From: Deltaproteobacteria bacterium
GTDB taxonomy: Bacteria; Myxococcota_A; Polyangia; Haliangiales; Haliangiaceae
NCBI GenBank assembly: GCA_019237945.1
Contig: JAFAOG010000568.1
Span: forward strand, 1 to 50,590
DNA length: 50,590 nucleotides
Direction of reading: 5' to 3'
Shown: piece by piece, positions 8,976 through 18,639 of the stretch
Layout: every line of letters begins with the position of its first letter
Position numbering within the stretch: the stretch's first letter is position 1
Program-made: the position numbers and the translations under genes
The notes under the pieces: model-generated
The model's input: only the letters and a program-made list of their open reading frames with translations
Told to the model about the DNA's origin: nothing
Database searches by the model: none

Positions 8976-10281
8976 ATGGAAGCAGGCCGATGCTCGCGGC
9001 GAACATGATGCCGCCGTCGAGCGTCGAGGCGAGATCGATCGCCGCGCCGTGGCGTCCGACGAGGATGCCGCCGCCGTAGCCGACGTGGACGCCGGTGAGC
9101 GCGAACGCATCGAGCGCCGGGGCGACCCGGCCCGCGTCGACGAACAGGTGCGCGCCCATCCACGTCGCGAGGTCCCATCGGTAATCGATCGTCGCGACCG
9201 CGGCGTACCGATCGCGGAACTGGTCGAGCGCGTAGCCGCGCAGATAGAGCGGGCCGCCGAGCGAAGGTAGCTCCGGCAGCGGGACCGCCGCCGTCGACAC
9301 GCCTTCGCCGTGCAGCCGGAACGCGAGCACGCGAGGACCGATGCCGAGGCGCACGAGCTGCTCTACGTCGAGCCGCGCGCGCCAGAAGTCCGGCGCGTCG
9401 TCGAGGCGCTGCGAGCGCGCGACCGCGAGGGAGGCGGCGGTGCCGTCCGTCGGTAGCCATGCCTGGTCCCAATCGCCGGTCGCATGCTCGTTGCTCCAGC
9501 GAAGCTCGAGCTGTCCGTCGGCAGACGCGGCGTGCAGTGCGGTGCCGTCGATCGGCGACGTGTAGCGGTTGCTCGCGAGCGTTGCGCTCGGCCGCAGATG
9601 CAGCTCGTCCGCGATCCGGACGTCGCCGACGAGGTCGGTCGCCGCGCGCTTCTGCGAGAACCGCAGTACCGGCTCGCTGCCATCGCCATAGAATCCGTCA
9701 CGCGGGCGATCCTCGTAGCGGCCGTCTACCGCGAGCGCGAACGAGTCGCCGAAGCGATGGCCGCTGTCGAGCTCGACCGCGTAGAGCTGGCGGATGTAGC
9801 CGCCGGCGCCGCCCGCCGCGAGCACGCCGAGCTGCTCGTGCTCTCCGAACAGGTTCTTGGCCGCGGCATGCGCGCCGCCGGCAAATCCCGCGATCCCGTG
9901 GCCGCTATCGACGCGCAGCAGCGGGTTGATGTCGAACGCGACGCCCTTGCCGTCGCCGAGACCGCCGACCTGATGGCTCATCCGGTGGCGTCCCCACAAC
10001 GTGATCGCGCCGTGGACGGGCGCGAGCGTCGCTTCGACGAGCCACAGCACCGGCTTCGCGGCGATGCGCTCGACCTGCGTCTTCGTCGTATCCCCGTCGT
10101 CGACGACGTCGGTGCGGCCGCTCTCCTGGCCCGGCAGCGGCGCGTGATCGACGTCGGGCGGCGGTTCCTGCGCCGGCGCGACCTTCGGCGGCTCGGCCGG
10201 CGGCTGCTGCACGAAGCCGGGCTGCGCGCTCGCGACCGCGCCTGCGAGAACAACCGAGGACGCGATTCCGAAGCGAAACAC
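8953..10281 (-). CDS. BamA/Omp85-like outer membrane beta-barrel protein
   Basis: Signal peptide VFRFGIASSVVLAGAVASAQ; C-terminal barrel-like strands with LYLRGYALDQFRDRYAAVATIDYRW. Confidence 0.75.
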   Translation of the reverse strand: MFRFGIASSVVLAGAVASAQPGFVQQPPAEPPKVAPAQEPPPDVDHAPLPGQESGRTDVVDDGDTTKTQVERIAAKPVLWLVEATLAPVHGAITLWGRHRMSHQVGGLGDGKGVAFDINPLLRVDSGHGIAGFAGGAHAAAKNLFGEHEQLGVLAAGGAGGYIRQLYAVELDSGHRFGDSFALAVDGRYEDRPRDGFYGDGSEPVLRFSQKRAATDLVGDVRIADELHLRPSATLASNRYTSPIDGTALHAASADGQLELRWSNEHATGDWDQAWLPTDGTAASLAVARSQRLDDAPDFWRARLDVEQLVRLGIGPRVLAFRLHGEGVSTAAVPLPELPSLGGPLYLRGYALDQFRDRYAAVATIDYRWDLATWMGAHLFVDAGRVAPALDAFALTGVHVGYGGGILVGRHGAAIDLASTLDGGIMFAASIGLLPSTAAAAR

Positions 10282-10380
10282 GCACGTGTTCAGTGCAACG
10301 CTGATGCCTCGCTGCGAAACGTGCTGAGCCCGCACAGCGTGACATTTCTTCACGTCGGCACCTGCTATCCCTAGGACTCG

Positions 10381-11337
10381 ATGTCGGGGAAATCGATCTT
10401 GGTGGCAATGGTGTGCGCGGCCGGGTGTGCGAATACGTCCGGCAGCACGACCGAGGTGTGCACTGCGCCGAGCCGCGTGAACGCGCAGCCGATGCCGCAG
10501 TGGACGGGCAGCGTGTTCACGATCGTGATGGAGAACAAGAGCCGTCACGACATCCTGGGCAACAAGCGCGCGCCGTTCATCAACCAGCTCGCCGCGCACG
10601 GCGTGATCGCCGCCGGCTATCACGGCCCGTACGTGCACCCGAGCGAGCCGAACTACCTGTGGATGGCGGGCGGCCAGAACTTCGGCGTGCTCGACGACTA
10701 CGATCCGGTGAAGCACCCGATCACATCGACGTCGCACATCGCGAATCAGCTCGAGGCTGCCGGCCTGACGTGGAAGGCGTACGCCGAGAGCATGGGCGAG
10801 CCGTGCGGGCTCGTCTCCCACGGTCGCTACGCCGCGAAGCACGAGCCGTTCGTGTACTTCGCCGACATCAACGGCTGGGACGGCAAGCAGTTCAAGCACT
10901 CGCAGCGCTGCATCGATCACGTCGTCGACTACAGCCAGCTCGACAAGGACATCGCGGCGAACCAGATCCCGAAGTACGTGTTCATCACGCCCAACCTCGA
11001 CAACGACATGCACGACGGCTCGATCGCGCACGGCGACCTGTGGCTGTCGCAGGAGCTGCCGAAGATCATGGCGACCGATGCGTTCAAGAACAACGGCGTC
11101 ATCTTCCTGCTCTGGGACGAGGGCGGCGGCACGTTCAGCCCCGCCGACGATCCGCCGTTCATCGCGATCTCGCCGCTTGCGAAGGGCGGCTACATCTCGA
11201 ATGCGACCTACGACACCTCGTCGTACTTGCAGACCGTGCGCGCGGTGCTCGGCCTCGCCGACGTCCAGTGCGGCGCGGCGCCCAAGAAGCCCCAGCCGAT
11301 GGCCGATCTGTTCGCGGTTCCGCTCGCCGCCGAGTAA
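10381..11337 (+). CDS. PF04185-type phosphoesterase, paralog 2
   Basis: Near-colinear with 8031..8975 product; lipobox AAGC. Confidence 0.85.
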   Translation: MSGKSILVAMVCAAGCANTSGSTTEVCTAPSRVNAQPMPQWTGSVFTIVMENKSRHDILGNKRAPFINQLAAHGVIAAGYHGPYVHPSEPNYLWMAGGQNFGVLDDYDPVKHPITSTSHIANQLEAAGLTWKAYAESMGEPCGLVSHGRYAAKHEPFVYFADINGWDGKQFKHSQRCIDHVVDYSQLDKDIAANQIPKYVFITPNLDNDMHDGSIAHGDLWLSQELPKIMATDAFKNNGVIFLLWDEGGGTFSPADDPPFIAISPLAKGGYISNATYDTSSYLQTVRAVLGLADVQCGAAPKKPQPMADLFAVPLAAE

Positions 11338-11349
11338 GCTTCCGCCTGC

Positions 11350-12339
11350 GTGCGGTGCCTGTTGCTCCTTGGCCTGGTCGCGTGTGGCGCGGCCGTCCCG
11401 CCGGTTCCGGGCCGCGGCGGCCCCGCGTGGATCGAGCTGACGAGCGAGCATGTCGTCTTGTGGACCGATGCCGGCGAGGGAAGGGCGCGCACGCTGGTGA
11501 CGGAGATCGAGCACCTCCGACAGGTCGTCGTCGGCACGGCGTTTCGTGGCGCCGAGGGCTCGATGAAGACGTTCGTGATCGCGCTCCGCGATGACGACGA
11601 GCGCAGTGCGTTCGTCCCCGACCCATTCTCGGCGCTCGCATCGCCGCCCGATGGGAACTTGCTGAAGCAGCCGGTGATCGTGCTATCGGCGAGCTCGAAC
11701 ATCGAGGCGAGCGATCGCATCGAGGCGCACGAGCTCGTGCACGCGATCTCGCACGCGATCATTCACAAGCAGCCGCGGTGGTTCGCGGAGGGAATGGCGA
11801 AGTACTACGAGACCGTCGAGATCGGCGATGGCACCGCGGATCTCGGGCGCGAGCCAACGAACCGCGGCCAGCCGATGGTCATGCATCACCTCGAGCCGCT
11901 CGCGAAGGTGTTCGAGTGCGCGACGCTCGAGTGCGCCGATTACGCGTTCTACGCGACGGTGTGGGCGCTGTTCACGTACTTGACCAACGTGCACCCCGAT
12001 CAGCTCGCGCACTACGAAGCGGTGCTCGCGGAGAGCGGCGACGATCGTCGCGCGCGCCAGGAGGCGTTCGCGGGCGTGCCGCTCGAGCAGCTCGAGACCG
12101 AGATGAAGGACTGGCTCGCCCACGGCTCGCACAAGGTCCTCCACTTCAAGGTGCAGCTGCAGGAGCCGCACGTCCAGGTGCGCACGCTCGGCGATGCCGA
12201 CGTCTACGCGGCGCGCGCGTTCATGACGTACGAGTTCGTCGGCAACCACGACCTTGTGCGTCGCGATCTCGCCGCCGCGCGCGCGATCGATCCGAACAAC
12301 GCGCTCGCGAAGACGGTCGCCGACGCGCTAGGAAGGTAA
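11350..12339 (+). CDS. Gluzincin-like metallopeptidase lipoprotein
   Basis: HELVH with downstream WFAEGMAKYYE; GTG start, lipobox VAC. Confidence 0.75.
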   Translation: MRCLLLLGLVACGAAVPPVPGRGGPAWIELTSEHVVLWTDAGEGRARTLVTEIEHLRQVVVGTAFRGAEGSMKTFVIALRDDDERSAFVPDPFSALASPPDGNLLKQPVIVLSASSNIEASDRIEAHELVHAISHAIIHKQPRWFAEGMAKYYETVEIGDGTADLGREPTNRGQPMVMHHLEPLAKVFECATLECADYAFYATVWALFTYLTNVHPDQLAHYEAVLAESGDDRRARQEAFAGVPLEQLETEMKDWLAHGSHKVLHFKVQLQEPHVQVRTLGDADVYAARAFMTYEFVGNHDLVRRDLAAARAIDPNNALAKTVADALGR

Positions 12340-13101
12340 GGTGCGGGCGAGCCGGCCCGCCTTGAAGACCCACATCGTGTTTGGCTCGCCGGTCGTCCAC
12401 GTCTCGTCGCGCGTCAGCGGCATCGTCGCGACGATCGCGACGCGGTCCTTCGGCGTCGTCACGGCGGCGAAGTCGATCGAGACGTCCTCGTCGGCGAGCG
12501 TCGCCTTCTTGAACGGCGAGTGGCGCAGGATGTAGTGGAGCTTCGTCGAGCAGCGCGCGAACAGCTGGCTGCCGTCGCCGAGCAGCATGTTGAACGTGCC
12601 GCCCTTGCCGATGCGCCCGGCGTGATGAGCGACCGCGTTCGCGAGGTCGGCGGCGGACTTCGGGTAGTCCTTGAAGTCGTGCTCGAGCGCGGCGAGCAGC
12701 GCGCAGAATGCACTCTCGCTGTCGGTGTCTCCGATCGGCTTGAACCGGCCGAGCTTCGTCGCGCGCTTGACCGTGCCGTTGTGCGCGAACACGAAGTGGC
12801 GGCCCCACAGCTCGCGGGTGAACGGATGCGTGTTGACGAGGCCGATGCCGCCGCGCGTCTTGCGGCGCACGTGCGCGATCGCGAGCAGCGTCTTGATCGG
12901 GTGCTCGCGCACGAACGTCGCCAGCGCGCTGTGGGCGGCCGCGACCGGCTCGAGGAACACGCGCGCGAGCTTGCCTTCGTACAGCGCGAGGCCCCAGCCG
13001 TCCGCATGCGGGCCGCATTTGCCGCCGCGCGACGCGAGGCCGTGGAACGAGAAGGTGATATCCGTCGGGACGTTGCACTCCATCCCGAGCAGCTCGCACA
13101 T
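12328..13101 (-). CDS. Class II glutamine amidotransferase (YafJ-like)
   Basis: MCELLGMECNVPTDITFSF, GPHADGWG, AHNGT motifs. Confidence 0.9.
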   Translation of the reverse strand: MCELLGMECNVPTDITFSFHGLASRGGKCGPHADGWGLALYEGKLARVFLEPVAAAHSALATFVREHPIKTLLAIAHVRRKTRGGIGLVNTHPFTRELWGRHFVFAHNGTVKRATKLGRFKPIGDTDSESAFCALLAALEHDFKDYPKSAADLANAVAHHAGRIGKGGTFNMLLGDGSQLFARCSTKLHYILRHSPFKKATLADEDVSIDFAAVTTPKDRVAIVATMPLTRDETWTTGEPNTMWVFKAGRLARTLPS

Positions 13102-13107
13102 GACTTG

Positions 13108-13113
13108 ATTGTA
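13108..13113 (-). promoter_or_regulatory. -10-like TACAAT, N6 before ATG (13101)
   Basis: TACAAT-CAAGTC-ATG in the gap after yeiH. Confidence 0.6.
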
Positions 13114-14043
13114 TTACGGCAGCGTCGCGAGCAGGAGAGACGCGGCCGCGATGATGATCCACAAGATCACACCCATCACGAACGGGCGCGGCCCGACCTT
13201 GGCGATGCTGCTGCGCGACATCGACAGGCCGATGAGGAACAGCGCCACGACCAGGCTCTTCTTGCCCGCGAGCGAGACGTACGGCGCGTAGCGGGCGAGG
13301 GCAGGCACCCACGTGACGGCGGCCGCCATCGCGATGAACCCGAGGATGAACCACGGCCACTTGACGTCGCGCAGCCCACCGCCCTCGCGCTGGCGCATGA
13401 TCGCGGTCGCGATCGTGACGGGAACGATCCATAGAGCGCGCGCGAGCTTTGTCGTCGTCGCGACGGCCAGCGCGACGCTGCCATAGGCAAGCCCGGCGCC
13501 GACGACGCTCGACGTGTCGTGGATCGCGAGCGCCGCCCACCGCCCGAACACCGGCTGCGATAGCCCCATCGCGTGCCCGAGCAGCGGGAACACGAGCAGG
13601 CCGACCGCATTGAGGACGAACACGACCGCCAGCGCGACGCTCATCTCGTGCGCCTTCGGCTTGATCACGCTCGCGACCGCGGCGATCGCGCTGCCGCCGC
13701 AGATCGCGGTACCGACCGAGATCATCAGCGGCGTCTCGCCCTCGACCTTGAGCAGCTTGCCGAGCCCCAGGCCGATCACGATCGCGAGCGCCAGCGACGT
13801 CGCCGTGATCAGGGCGCCGTCGAGGCCGGTGCGCAGCACGACGATCAGGTTCATGCCCGCGCCGAGCGCGATCACGCCGAGCTGCAGCGCGTAGGTCGTC
13901 AGCTTCTTGAGCTCCTTCGCGGGCGGATCGCGGCGCCATGCGAGCGCGACTGCGAGGCCGACGGCGAGCGCGAGCCAGCTCGGCGCGTCGAACGCAACGA
14001 GCGCGGCGGCGGCGAGGGCGACGAGGGCCCAGTACGTCTTCAC
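13114..14043 (-). CDS. YeiH/UPF0324 family membrane protein (putative sulfate exporter family)
   Basis: GTAICGGSAIAAVASVIK, IHDTSSVVGAG motifs; multiple TM. Confidence 0.9.
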   Translation of the reverse strand: MKTYWALVALAAAALVAFDAPSWLALAVGLAVALAWRRDPPAKELKKLTTYALQLGVIALGAGMNLIVVLRTGLDGALITATSLALAIVIGLGLGKLLKVEGETPLMISVGTAICGGSAIAAVASVIKPKAHEMSVALAVVFVLNAVGLLVFPLLGHAMGLSQPVFGRWAALAIHDTSSVVGAGLAYGSVALAVATTTKLARALWIVPVTIATAIMRQREGGGLRDVKWPWFILGFIAMAAAVTWVPALARYAPYVSLAGKKSLVVALFLIGLSMSRSSIAKVGPRPFVMGVILWIIIAAASLLLATLP

Positions 14044-15356
14044 GTGCTCGCGGTGCTTACCACGAAGTGCACGCTGCCGTCGGCATGTGTCGCGGCGACG
14101 AGCTGCATGCCGAGCGCATCCGCGAGCGACCGCGCGAGCGACAGCCCGATCCCGCAGTGCACGCCCGTCGCCGAGCGCGCCGTATCCGCGCGCCACATGC
14201 GCTCGAAGATCTTCGGCAGGGCATCGGGCGGGATCGGCGGCCCGCTATCGGCGACCTCGATCAGCGCGCCCGCCGGCTTCGAGATCGCGATCCAGCCGCC
14301 GGCCTCGGTGTACTCCGCCGCGTTCGACAGCAAGTTCCCGACGACGACGCGCAGCTTCTCGCGATCGGTGGTCACCGTGACATCGGGCAGCTCGTTGCGC
14401 AGCGCGACCTGCTTCTTCGCCGCGACCTCCGCGTGCGGCCGCCAGCACTCCTCGACGAGCGTGCGCAGCGCGACCGGCTCCTTGGCGACGGCGAGCTGAC
14501 CCGCGTCGACGCGCGCGAGCATCAATAGATTCTCGACGAGCGCGCACATCTGCAGCGTGATCGCGAGCGCCTGCTCGATGTCGGTGGGCGTCGGCGCTTT
14601 GCGCGACACCTCGAGCAGCGTGCGCAGCCCGGCGAGCGGCGTGCGCAGCTCGTGCGAGACGTCGGAGGTGAACTCGCGCTCGCGCGAGAACGCGGACTCG
14701 AGGCGCGCGAGCAGATCGTTGAGCGTGCGCACGGGCGCCGCGAGCTCGCTCGGCTGACCGTCGACCGGCAAGCGCGTCGCGAGCCGTCCCGCGTCGATGT
14801 TCGCGAGGTCGCGCCGCAGCGCCGCGAGCGGGGCGAGCCCGCGGGCGAGCAGCCACGCCGTGACGCCGCCGACGAGCAGCAGTGCGATCCCACCGAGCAG
14901 CAGGAAGCGCGTGCGCACGGTCGCGACGGTCGCGGCGATGTCGTCGGTGCCCTCCGCGAGCACGATCAGCGTATCGACTGGCGGACGGTGCTGTTCGTCG
15001 CGCGGAGCGAAGTGCAGCCCGAACGCACGGCCCGGGCGGCCGTCGGGGAGCGTCAGGTCAAACCTGCCGGCGCGCGCGGGCAGGTCGCCGTTCCAGCCGG
15101 CGGAACGCGAGATGACCTTGTCGGCGACCCAGACCTCGGCGAACCCGTCGGGCAGTGCCGGGAGCTCGATCTCGACACCTTCATCTTCATTCTCGGCACC
15201 GGCGGCGAGCGCGTGCGCGCGTGCCTGGAGCCCGTGGTCCTTCTGCTGCCACGCCGCATCCTGCACGCCGACGTACAGCGCGAGCGCGAGCGCGACCAGC
15301 ACACCGGCGACGACGCCGACGAGCGCGACGGTCAGCCGCGCGCGCAGGCTATTCAT
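14040..15356 (-). CDS. Sensor histidine kinase
   Basis: TSDVSHELRTPLAGL H-box, NLLSNAAEYT N-box, two TM segments. Confidence 0.95.
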   Translation of the reverse strand: MNSLRARLTVALVGVVAGVLVALALALYVGVQDAAWQQKDHGLQARAHALAAGAENEDEGVEIELPALPDGFAEVWVADKVISRSAGWNGDLPARAGRFDLTLPDGRPGRAFGLHFAPRDEQHRPPVDTLIVLAEGTDDIAATVATVRTRFLLLGGIALLLVGGVTAWLLARGLAPLAALRRDLANIDAGRLATRLPVDGQPSELAAPVRTLNDLLARLESAFSREREFTSDVSHELRTPLAGLRTLLEVSRKAPTPTDIEQALAITLQMCALVENLLMLARVDAGQLAVAKEPVALRTLVEECWRPHAEVAAKKQVALRNELPDVTVTTDREKLRVVVGNLLSNAAEYTEAGGWIAISKPAGALIEVADSGPPIPPDALPKIFERMWRADTARSATGVHCGIGLSLARSLADALGMQLVAATHADGSVHFVVSTAST

Positions 15357-16026
15357 CGTCTTCTCCGAGCACGTAGCCCTGACCGCGCCGCGTGTGGATC
15401 AGCTTCTTGTCGTGGCCTTCGTCGATCTTCTTGCGCAGGTGGCTGATGTGGACGTCGAGCACGTTGCTGCCGGGCTCGGCGGCCTGGTCGTACGCGTGGT
15501 CCCACAGCTCGGTGCGCGACACGATGTGGCCGGTGCGATTCGCGAGGTACTCGAGCAGCGCGTACTCGCGCGCACTGAGCGCGATCACGCTGCCGGCGCG
15601 CCGGGCGCGTCGCGCGCGCGTGTCGACCTCGAGGTCGGCGATCCGGATCACCGGATCGACGCGCTCGTACCGCCGCCGGATGATCGCGCGCAGCCGCGCG
15701 AGCAGCTCGTCGAACGCGAACGGCTTGACGAGGTAGTCGTCGGCGCCCGCATCGAGACCGCGCACGCGATCCTCGACCGCGTCCTTCGCCGTCAGCACGA
15801 GCACGTACGTCGTGTTTCCAGTGGCACGCAATTTCTTCAGAATCTCGAGACCACCGACGCCGGGCAGCATGAGATCGAGCAGGATCACGTCGTACGGGTG
15901 GTTCTCCGCGTACCAGAGACCTTCGGTGCCGTCGCCGGTCGCGTCGACCGCGTAGTTCGCGTCCTTGAGGCCGCGTGCAAGAGACTCCCGCAGGGGAACG
16001 TAGTCCTCGACGACGAGCAACCGCAC
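15349..16026 (-). CDS. OmpR-family response regulator
   Basis: RLLVVEDY, VILLDLMLPG, LVKPF; C-terminal winged helix; GTG start. Confidence 0.95.
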   Translation of the reverse strand: MRLLVVEDYVPLRESLARGLKDANYAVDATGDGTEGLWYAENHPYDVILLDLMLPGVGGLEILKKLRATGNTTYVLVLTAKDAVEDRVRGLDAGADDYLVKPFAFDELLARLRAIIRRRYERVDPVIRIADLEVDTRARRARRAGSVIALSAREYALLEYLANRTGHIVSRTELWDHAYDQAAEPGSNVLDVHISHLRKKIDEGHDKKLIHTRRGQGYVLGEDDE

Positions 16027-16032
16027 CCTGCG

Positions 16033-16038
16033 AGCCTA
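16033..16038 (-). promoter_or_regulatory. -10-like TAGGCT, N6 before GTG (16026)
   Basis: TAGGCT-CGCAGG-GTG. Confidence 0.5.
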
Positions 16039-16085
16039 CCGATCTTGAATGAACGGCGGGTGAAATCGTGATTGAATCGTCGGTC

Positions 16086-17045
16086 ATGACGCGACGACTG
16101 GGTGTGCTCGTGGCGCTGCTGGCGCTTGCTGCAACTGCTTCGGCCGACAAGGCCAAGCCCAAAGCTCCGGCGGCGAAGGACAAGGCTCCCGCGGCGGCCG
16201 ACAAGGCGCCGGCGGATACGGGTGGAGCTCCGACCGATGGCAGCGCCGGCGACGGCAGCGCCGCCTTGCCGCCGGGCTGGACGCTCGGCCCCAAGCTGAT
16301 CGATCTCGGCGATGACGACGAGGTCGATCTTCCGGCGGGACTCGCGTTCGTCGATCGCGCGGCGTCGAAGGCGGAGCTCGAGAAGGGCGGCGATACGGCC
16401 GAGGGCGTCGTCGGCATGATCGTGTCGCCCGACGACTGGTCGATCGTGCTCATGTACGACGGCGGCGGCTACATCGACGACAGCGACGCGAACGATCTCA
16501 AGCCCGACGAGTTGCTCGAGTCGTACCAGCAAGGCAACAAGTCGCAGAATGAACGCCGCCGCAGCATGGGCGTGCCCGAGCTGTTCCTCGACGGCTGGAG
16601 CGAGATGCCGCGCTACGACAAGGCGACGCACCACCTGCTCTGGGGCCTCAAGGGCCACGACAAGGACGGCCAGGTCGTCAACTTCTTCACGCGCATCCTC
16701 GGCCGCAACGGCTACCTCTCGCTCAACCTGATCTCGAGCGCGGAGAACATCGAGAAGGCGAAGGTCGCCGCGGCGCCGGTGATCACCGCGACCCGCTTCA
16801 AGGCCGGCCAGAGCTACGCCGATCACAAGTCGAGCGACAAGAGCTCGGGCATGGGCCTCAAGGCGCTCGTCGTCGGCGGTGCCGGCATCGCGGCCTTCAA
16901 GCTTGCGAAGGCCGGCCTGCTGGTCAAGTTCTTCAAGCCGCTGCTCGTGCTGCTCGCCGGCATCGGCGCGTTCTTCAAGCGCCTGTTCACGGGCAAGAAG
17001 AAGGAAGTCCAGCTGCCGCCCGACGGCCCGCCGAACGTCGGCTGA
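16086..17045 (+). CDS. DUF2167 family membrane protein
   Basis: GWSEMPRYDKATHHLLWGLKG, GRNGYLSLNLI; C-terminal TM segments. Confidence 0.85.
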   Translation: MTRRLGVLVALLALAATASADKAKPKAPAAKDKAPAAADKAPADTGGAPTDGSAGDGSAALPPGWTLGPKLIDLGDDDEVDLPAGLAFVDRAASKAELEKGGDTAEGVVGMIVSPDDWSIVLMYDGGGYIDDSDANDLKPDELLESYQQGNKSQNERRRSMGVPELFLDGWSEMPRYDKATHHLLWGLKGHDKDGQVVNFFTRILGRNGYLSLNLISSAENIEKAKVAAAPVITATRFKAGQSYADHKSSDKSSGMGLKALVVGGAGIAAFKLAKAGLLVKFFKPLLVLLAGIGAFFKRLFTGKKKEVQLPPDGPPNVG

Positions 17046-17315
17046 GTGCTGGCGCACGTGACGACACTGCTCGTGCCGAATCGCACGAGCCAGCAGCTGC
17101 TTGTGATCGTCGAGCCTTGGGCATCAGAGTACCGACTGGCGGCGAACGAGCAGCTCCGGATCGAGGTCGCGGCCCCATCGTGCCCGACGATCGAGGTCGA
17201 GTACCAACCCGACGCGAGTGACCGCGTCGTGGTCGTCGCCGTGATGAATCCGGCCGGTGCGACCTACGCCGCGGACGTCGAGTCGCTGGCGTCGAGCATG
17301 CCGACGCGGGTGTGA
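17046..17315 (+). CDS. Small hypothetical protein (89 aa)
   Basis: GTG start immediately after DUF2167 stop; plausible composition. Confidence 0.6.
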   Translation: MLAHVTTLLVPNRTSQQLLVIVEPWASEYRLAANEQLRIEVAAPSCPTIEVEYQPDASDRVVVVAVMNPAGATYAADVESLASSMPTRV

Positions 17316-17323
17316 AGCCCGTT

Positions 17324-17363
17324 GGTCGACCATTGTCATTCCCGGTCGTTGCGTCGGTCGACC
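17324..17363. repeat. Two copies of palindrome GGTCGACC between convergent genes
   Basis: 17324-17331 and 17356-17363, 32 bp apart start to start. Confidence 0.7.
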
Positions 17364-17376
17364 CTGCGCTGCCGAG

Positions 17377-18639
17377 CTACTGCGGCTCGGGCGTGAACAG
17401 CTCGAGCGTCGCGATCGGGGCGCCGCTTCCGTCCGTGCCGCCGGCGATCAGCACCTGACCGTTCGGCAGGGCGATCGCGCTCGCGTTGTTGCGCGGGACA
17501 ACCAGCGGGGGTTGTGCGATCGGCGCGAGCGTCGTCGCGTCGAAGATCTGGGCATTCGCATCGCCGGCGATCACGAGGTGACGTTGCGTGACCGCGGCGG
17601 CGCAGCCGGCCGGCGCGGCGATCGAAACGGGTGTCGTGCCTGACGCTGTCGGATCCACGAGCTCGGCCGGGCCGCTGCCGCAGAGGACCGCGAGCTTGCC
17701 AGTGGGCAGCGCCACGACGACCGCTCCGGGATGCGGCGTTGTATCGATCATCTCGAAGGCGTTGCTGCGACGGCGTACGACGCCGCTGTCCCCGGCGAAG
17801 ACCGAGGTGACGGTACCTGATGTGTCGAGGATGCTCGCGCCTTGCGCAGGCAGGCCGGTGATGTCGGTGAACGCCATCATCGCGCCGTCGAGCCCCGAGA
17901 GCGTGGCGGCCGGTGTGCCGGTGAGCACGAAGCGATCGTTGCCGAGCGTCACCAGAGCGGCGTCGGCGCGCGCGAAGCCCGCCTTGTTGCCGAGGTCAAC
18001 GTACAGGCCGTTCGGCGTCGCGTTCGTATCGAAACGCCAGAGCGTGCCGGTGGGGTTGCCGGAGGCGTCGCGGCCACCGAACAGGTAGACCTGGTTCAGC
18101 GCGCCGACGCCGACGGCGACGCCGCTGCGCGCGGCGGGCAGGGCGAGCCCACCCGTCAGGCTGTGATCGAACGCGTTGTAGATCGCGATCGCATCGGTCG
18201 GGGCGCCCGAGGCGTCCAGGCCGCCGGCGAGCACGGCGCCATACGTCAGCTTGCCGACCCCGACGTCACTGCGCGCAGGCGTCAGCGAGGCCGGCGCGAC
18301 GCCGATCGTGTTCGGCACCGCCATGTAGACGACGATCGTCGCATCGATCGCGCCGAACGGCAGCGGTGGCGACTCGCCGGCCGCGATCCGCGTGCCGCTC
18401 GCGTCGAGTGCCTCGACGATGATCGAGCCTGGTGCGGTCGTCGCCGGCATCTGGAGATCGATCGTGAAGCCCGACGGGCCGCGCGTCGCCGTCGTCACCT
18501 GGTGTGGGTTCGTGATCGTCAGCTGCAGCGTCTGCGCGCTGTCGAGCAGCGTCGAGCCGGGCGCGGTCGTCAGCTCGAGCTTCAGCGTGCCGACCGTGCC
18601 GTTGCACGCGGCGAGCAGCAGCCACGGCAGCGCCTTCAC
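17377..18639 (-). CDS. Kelch-like repeat lipoprotein
   Basis: Repeated YLFGGRDASG/LIAGGTDGSG patterns; lipobox LLAAC; GTG start. Confidence 0.8.
   Translation of the reverse strand: MKALPWLLLAACNGTVGTLKLELTTAPGSTLLDSAQTLQLTITNPHQVTTATRGPSGFTIDLQMPATTAPGSIIVEALDASGTRIAAGESPPLPFGAIDATIVVYMAVPNTIGVAPASLTPARSDVGVGKLTYGAVLAGGLDASGAPTDAIAIYNAFDHSLTGGLALPAARSGVAVGVGALNQVYLFGGRDASGNPTGTLWRFDTNATPNGLYVDLGNKAGFARADAALVTLGNDRFVLTGTPAATLSGLDGAMMAFTDITGLPAQGASILDTSGTVTSVFAGDSGVVRRRSNAFEMIDTTPHPGAVVVALPTGKLAVLCGSGPAELVDPTASGTTPVSIAAPAGCAAAVTQRHLVIAGDANAQIFDATTLAPIAQPPLVVPRNNASAIALPNGQVLIAGGTDGSGAPIATLELFTPEPQ

Noticed and set aside
10282-10380. -10 element TATCCC (10366-10371) as leaderless promoter for 10381
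   Set aside because: Spacing to ATG is 9 nt and the last base is not T; kept only as a shared upstream element of the paralogs
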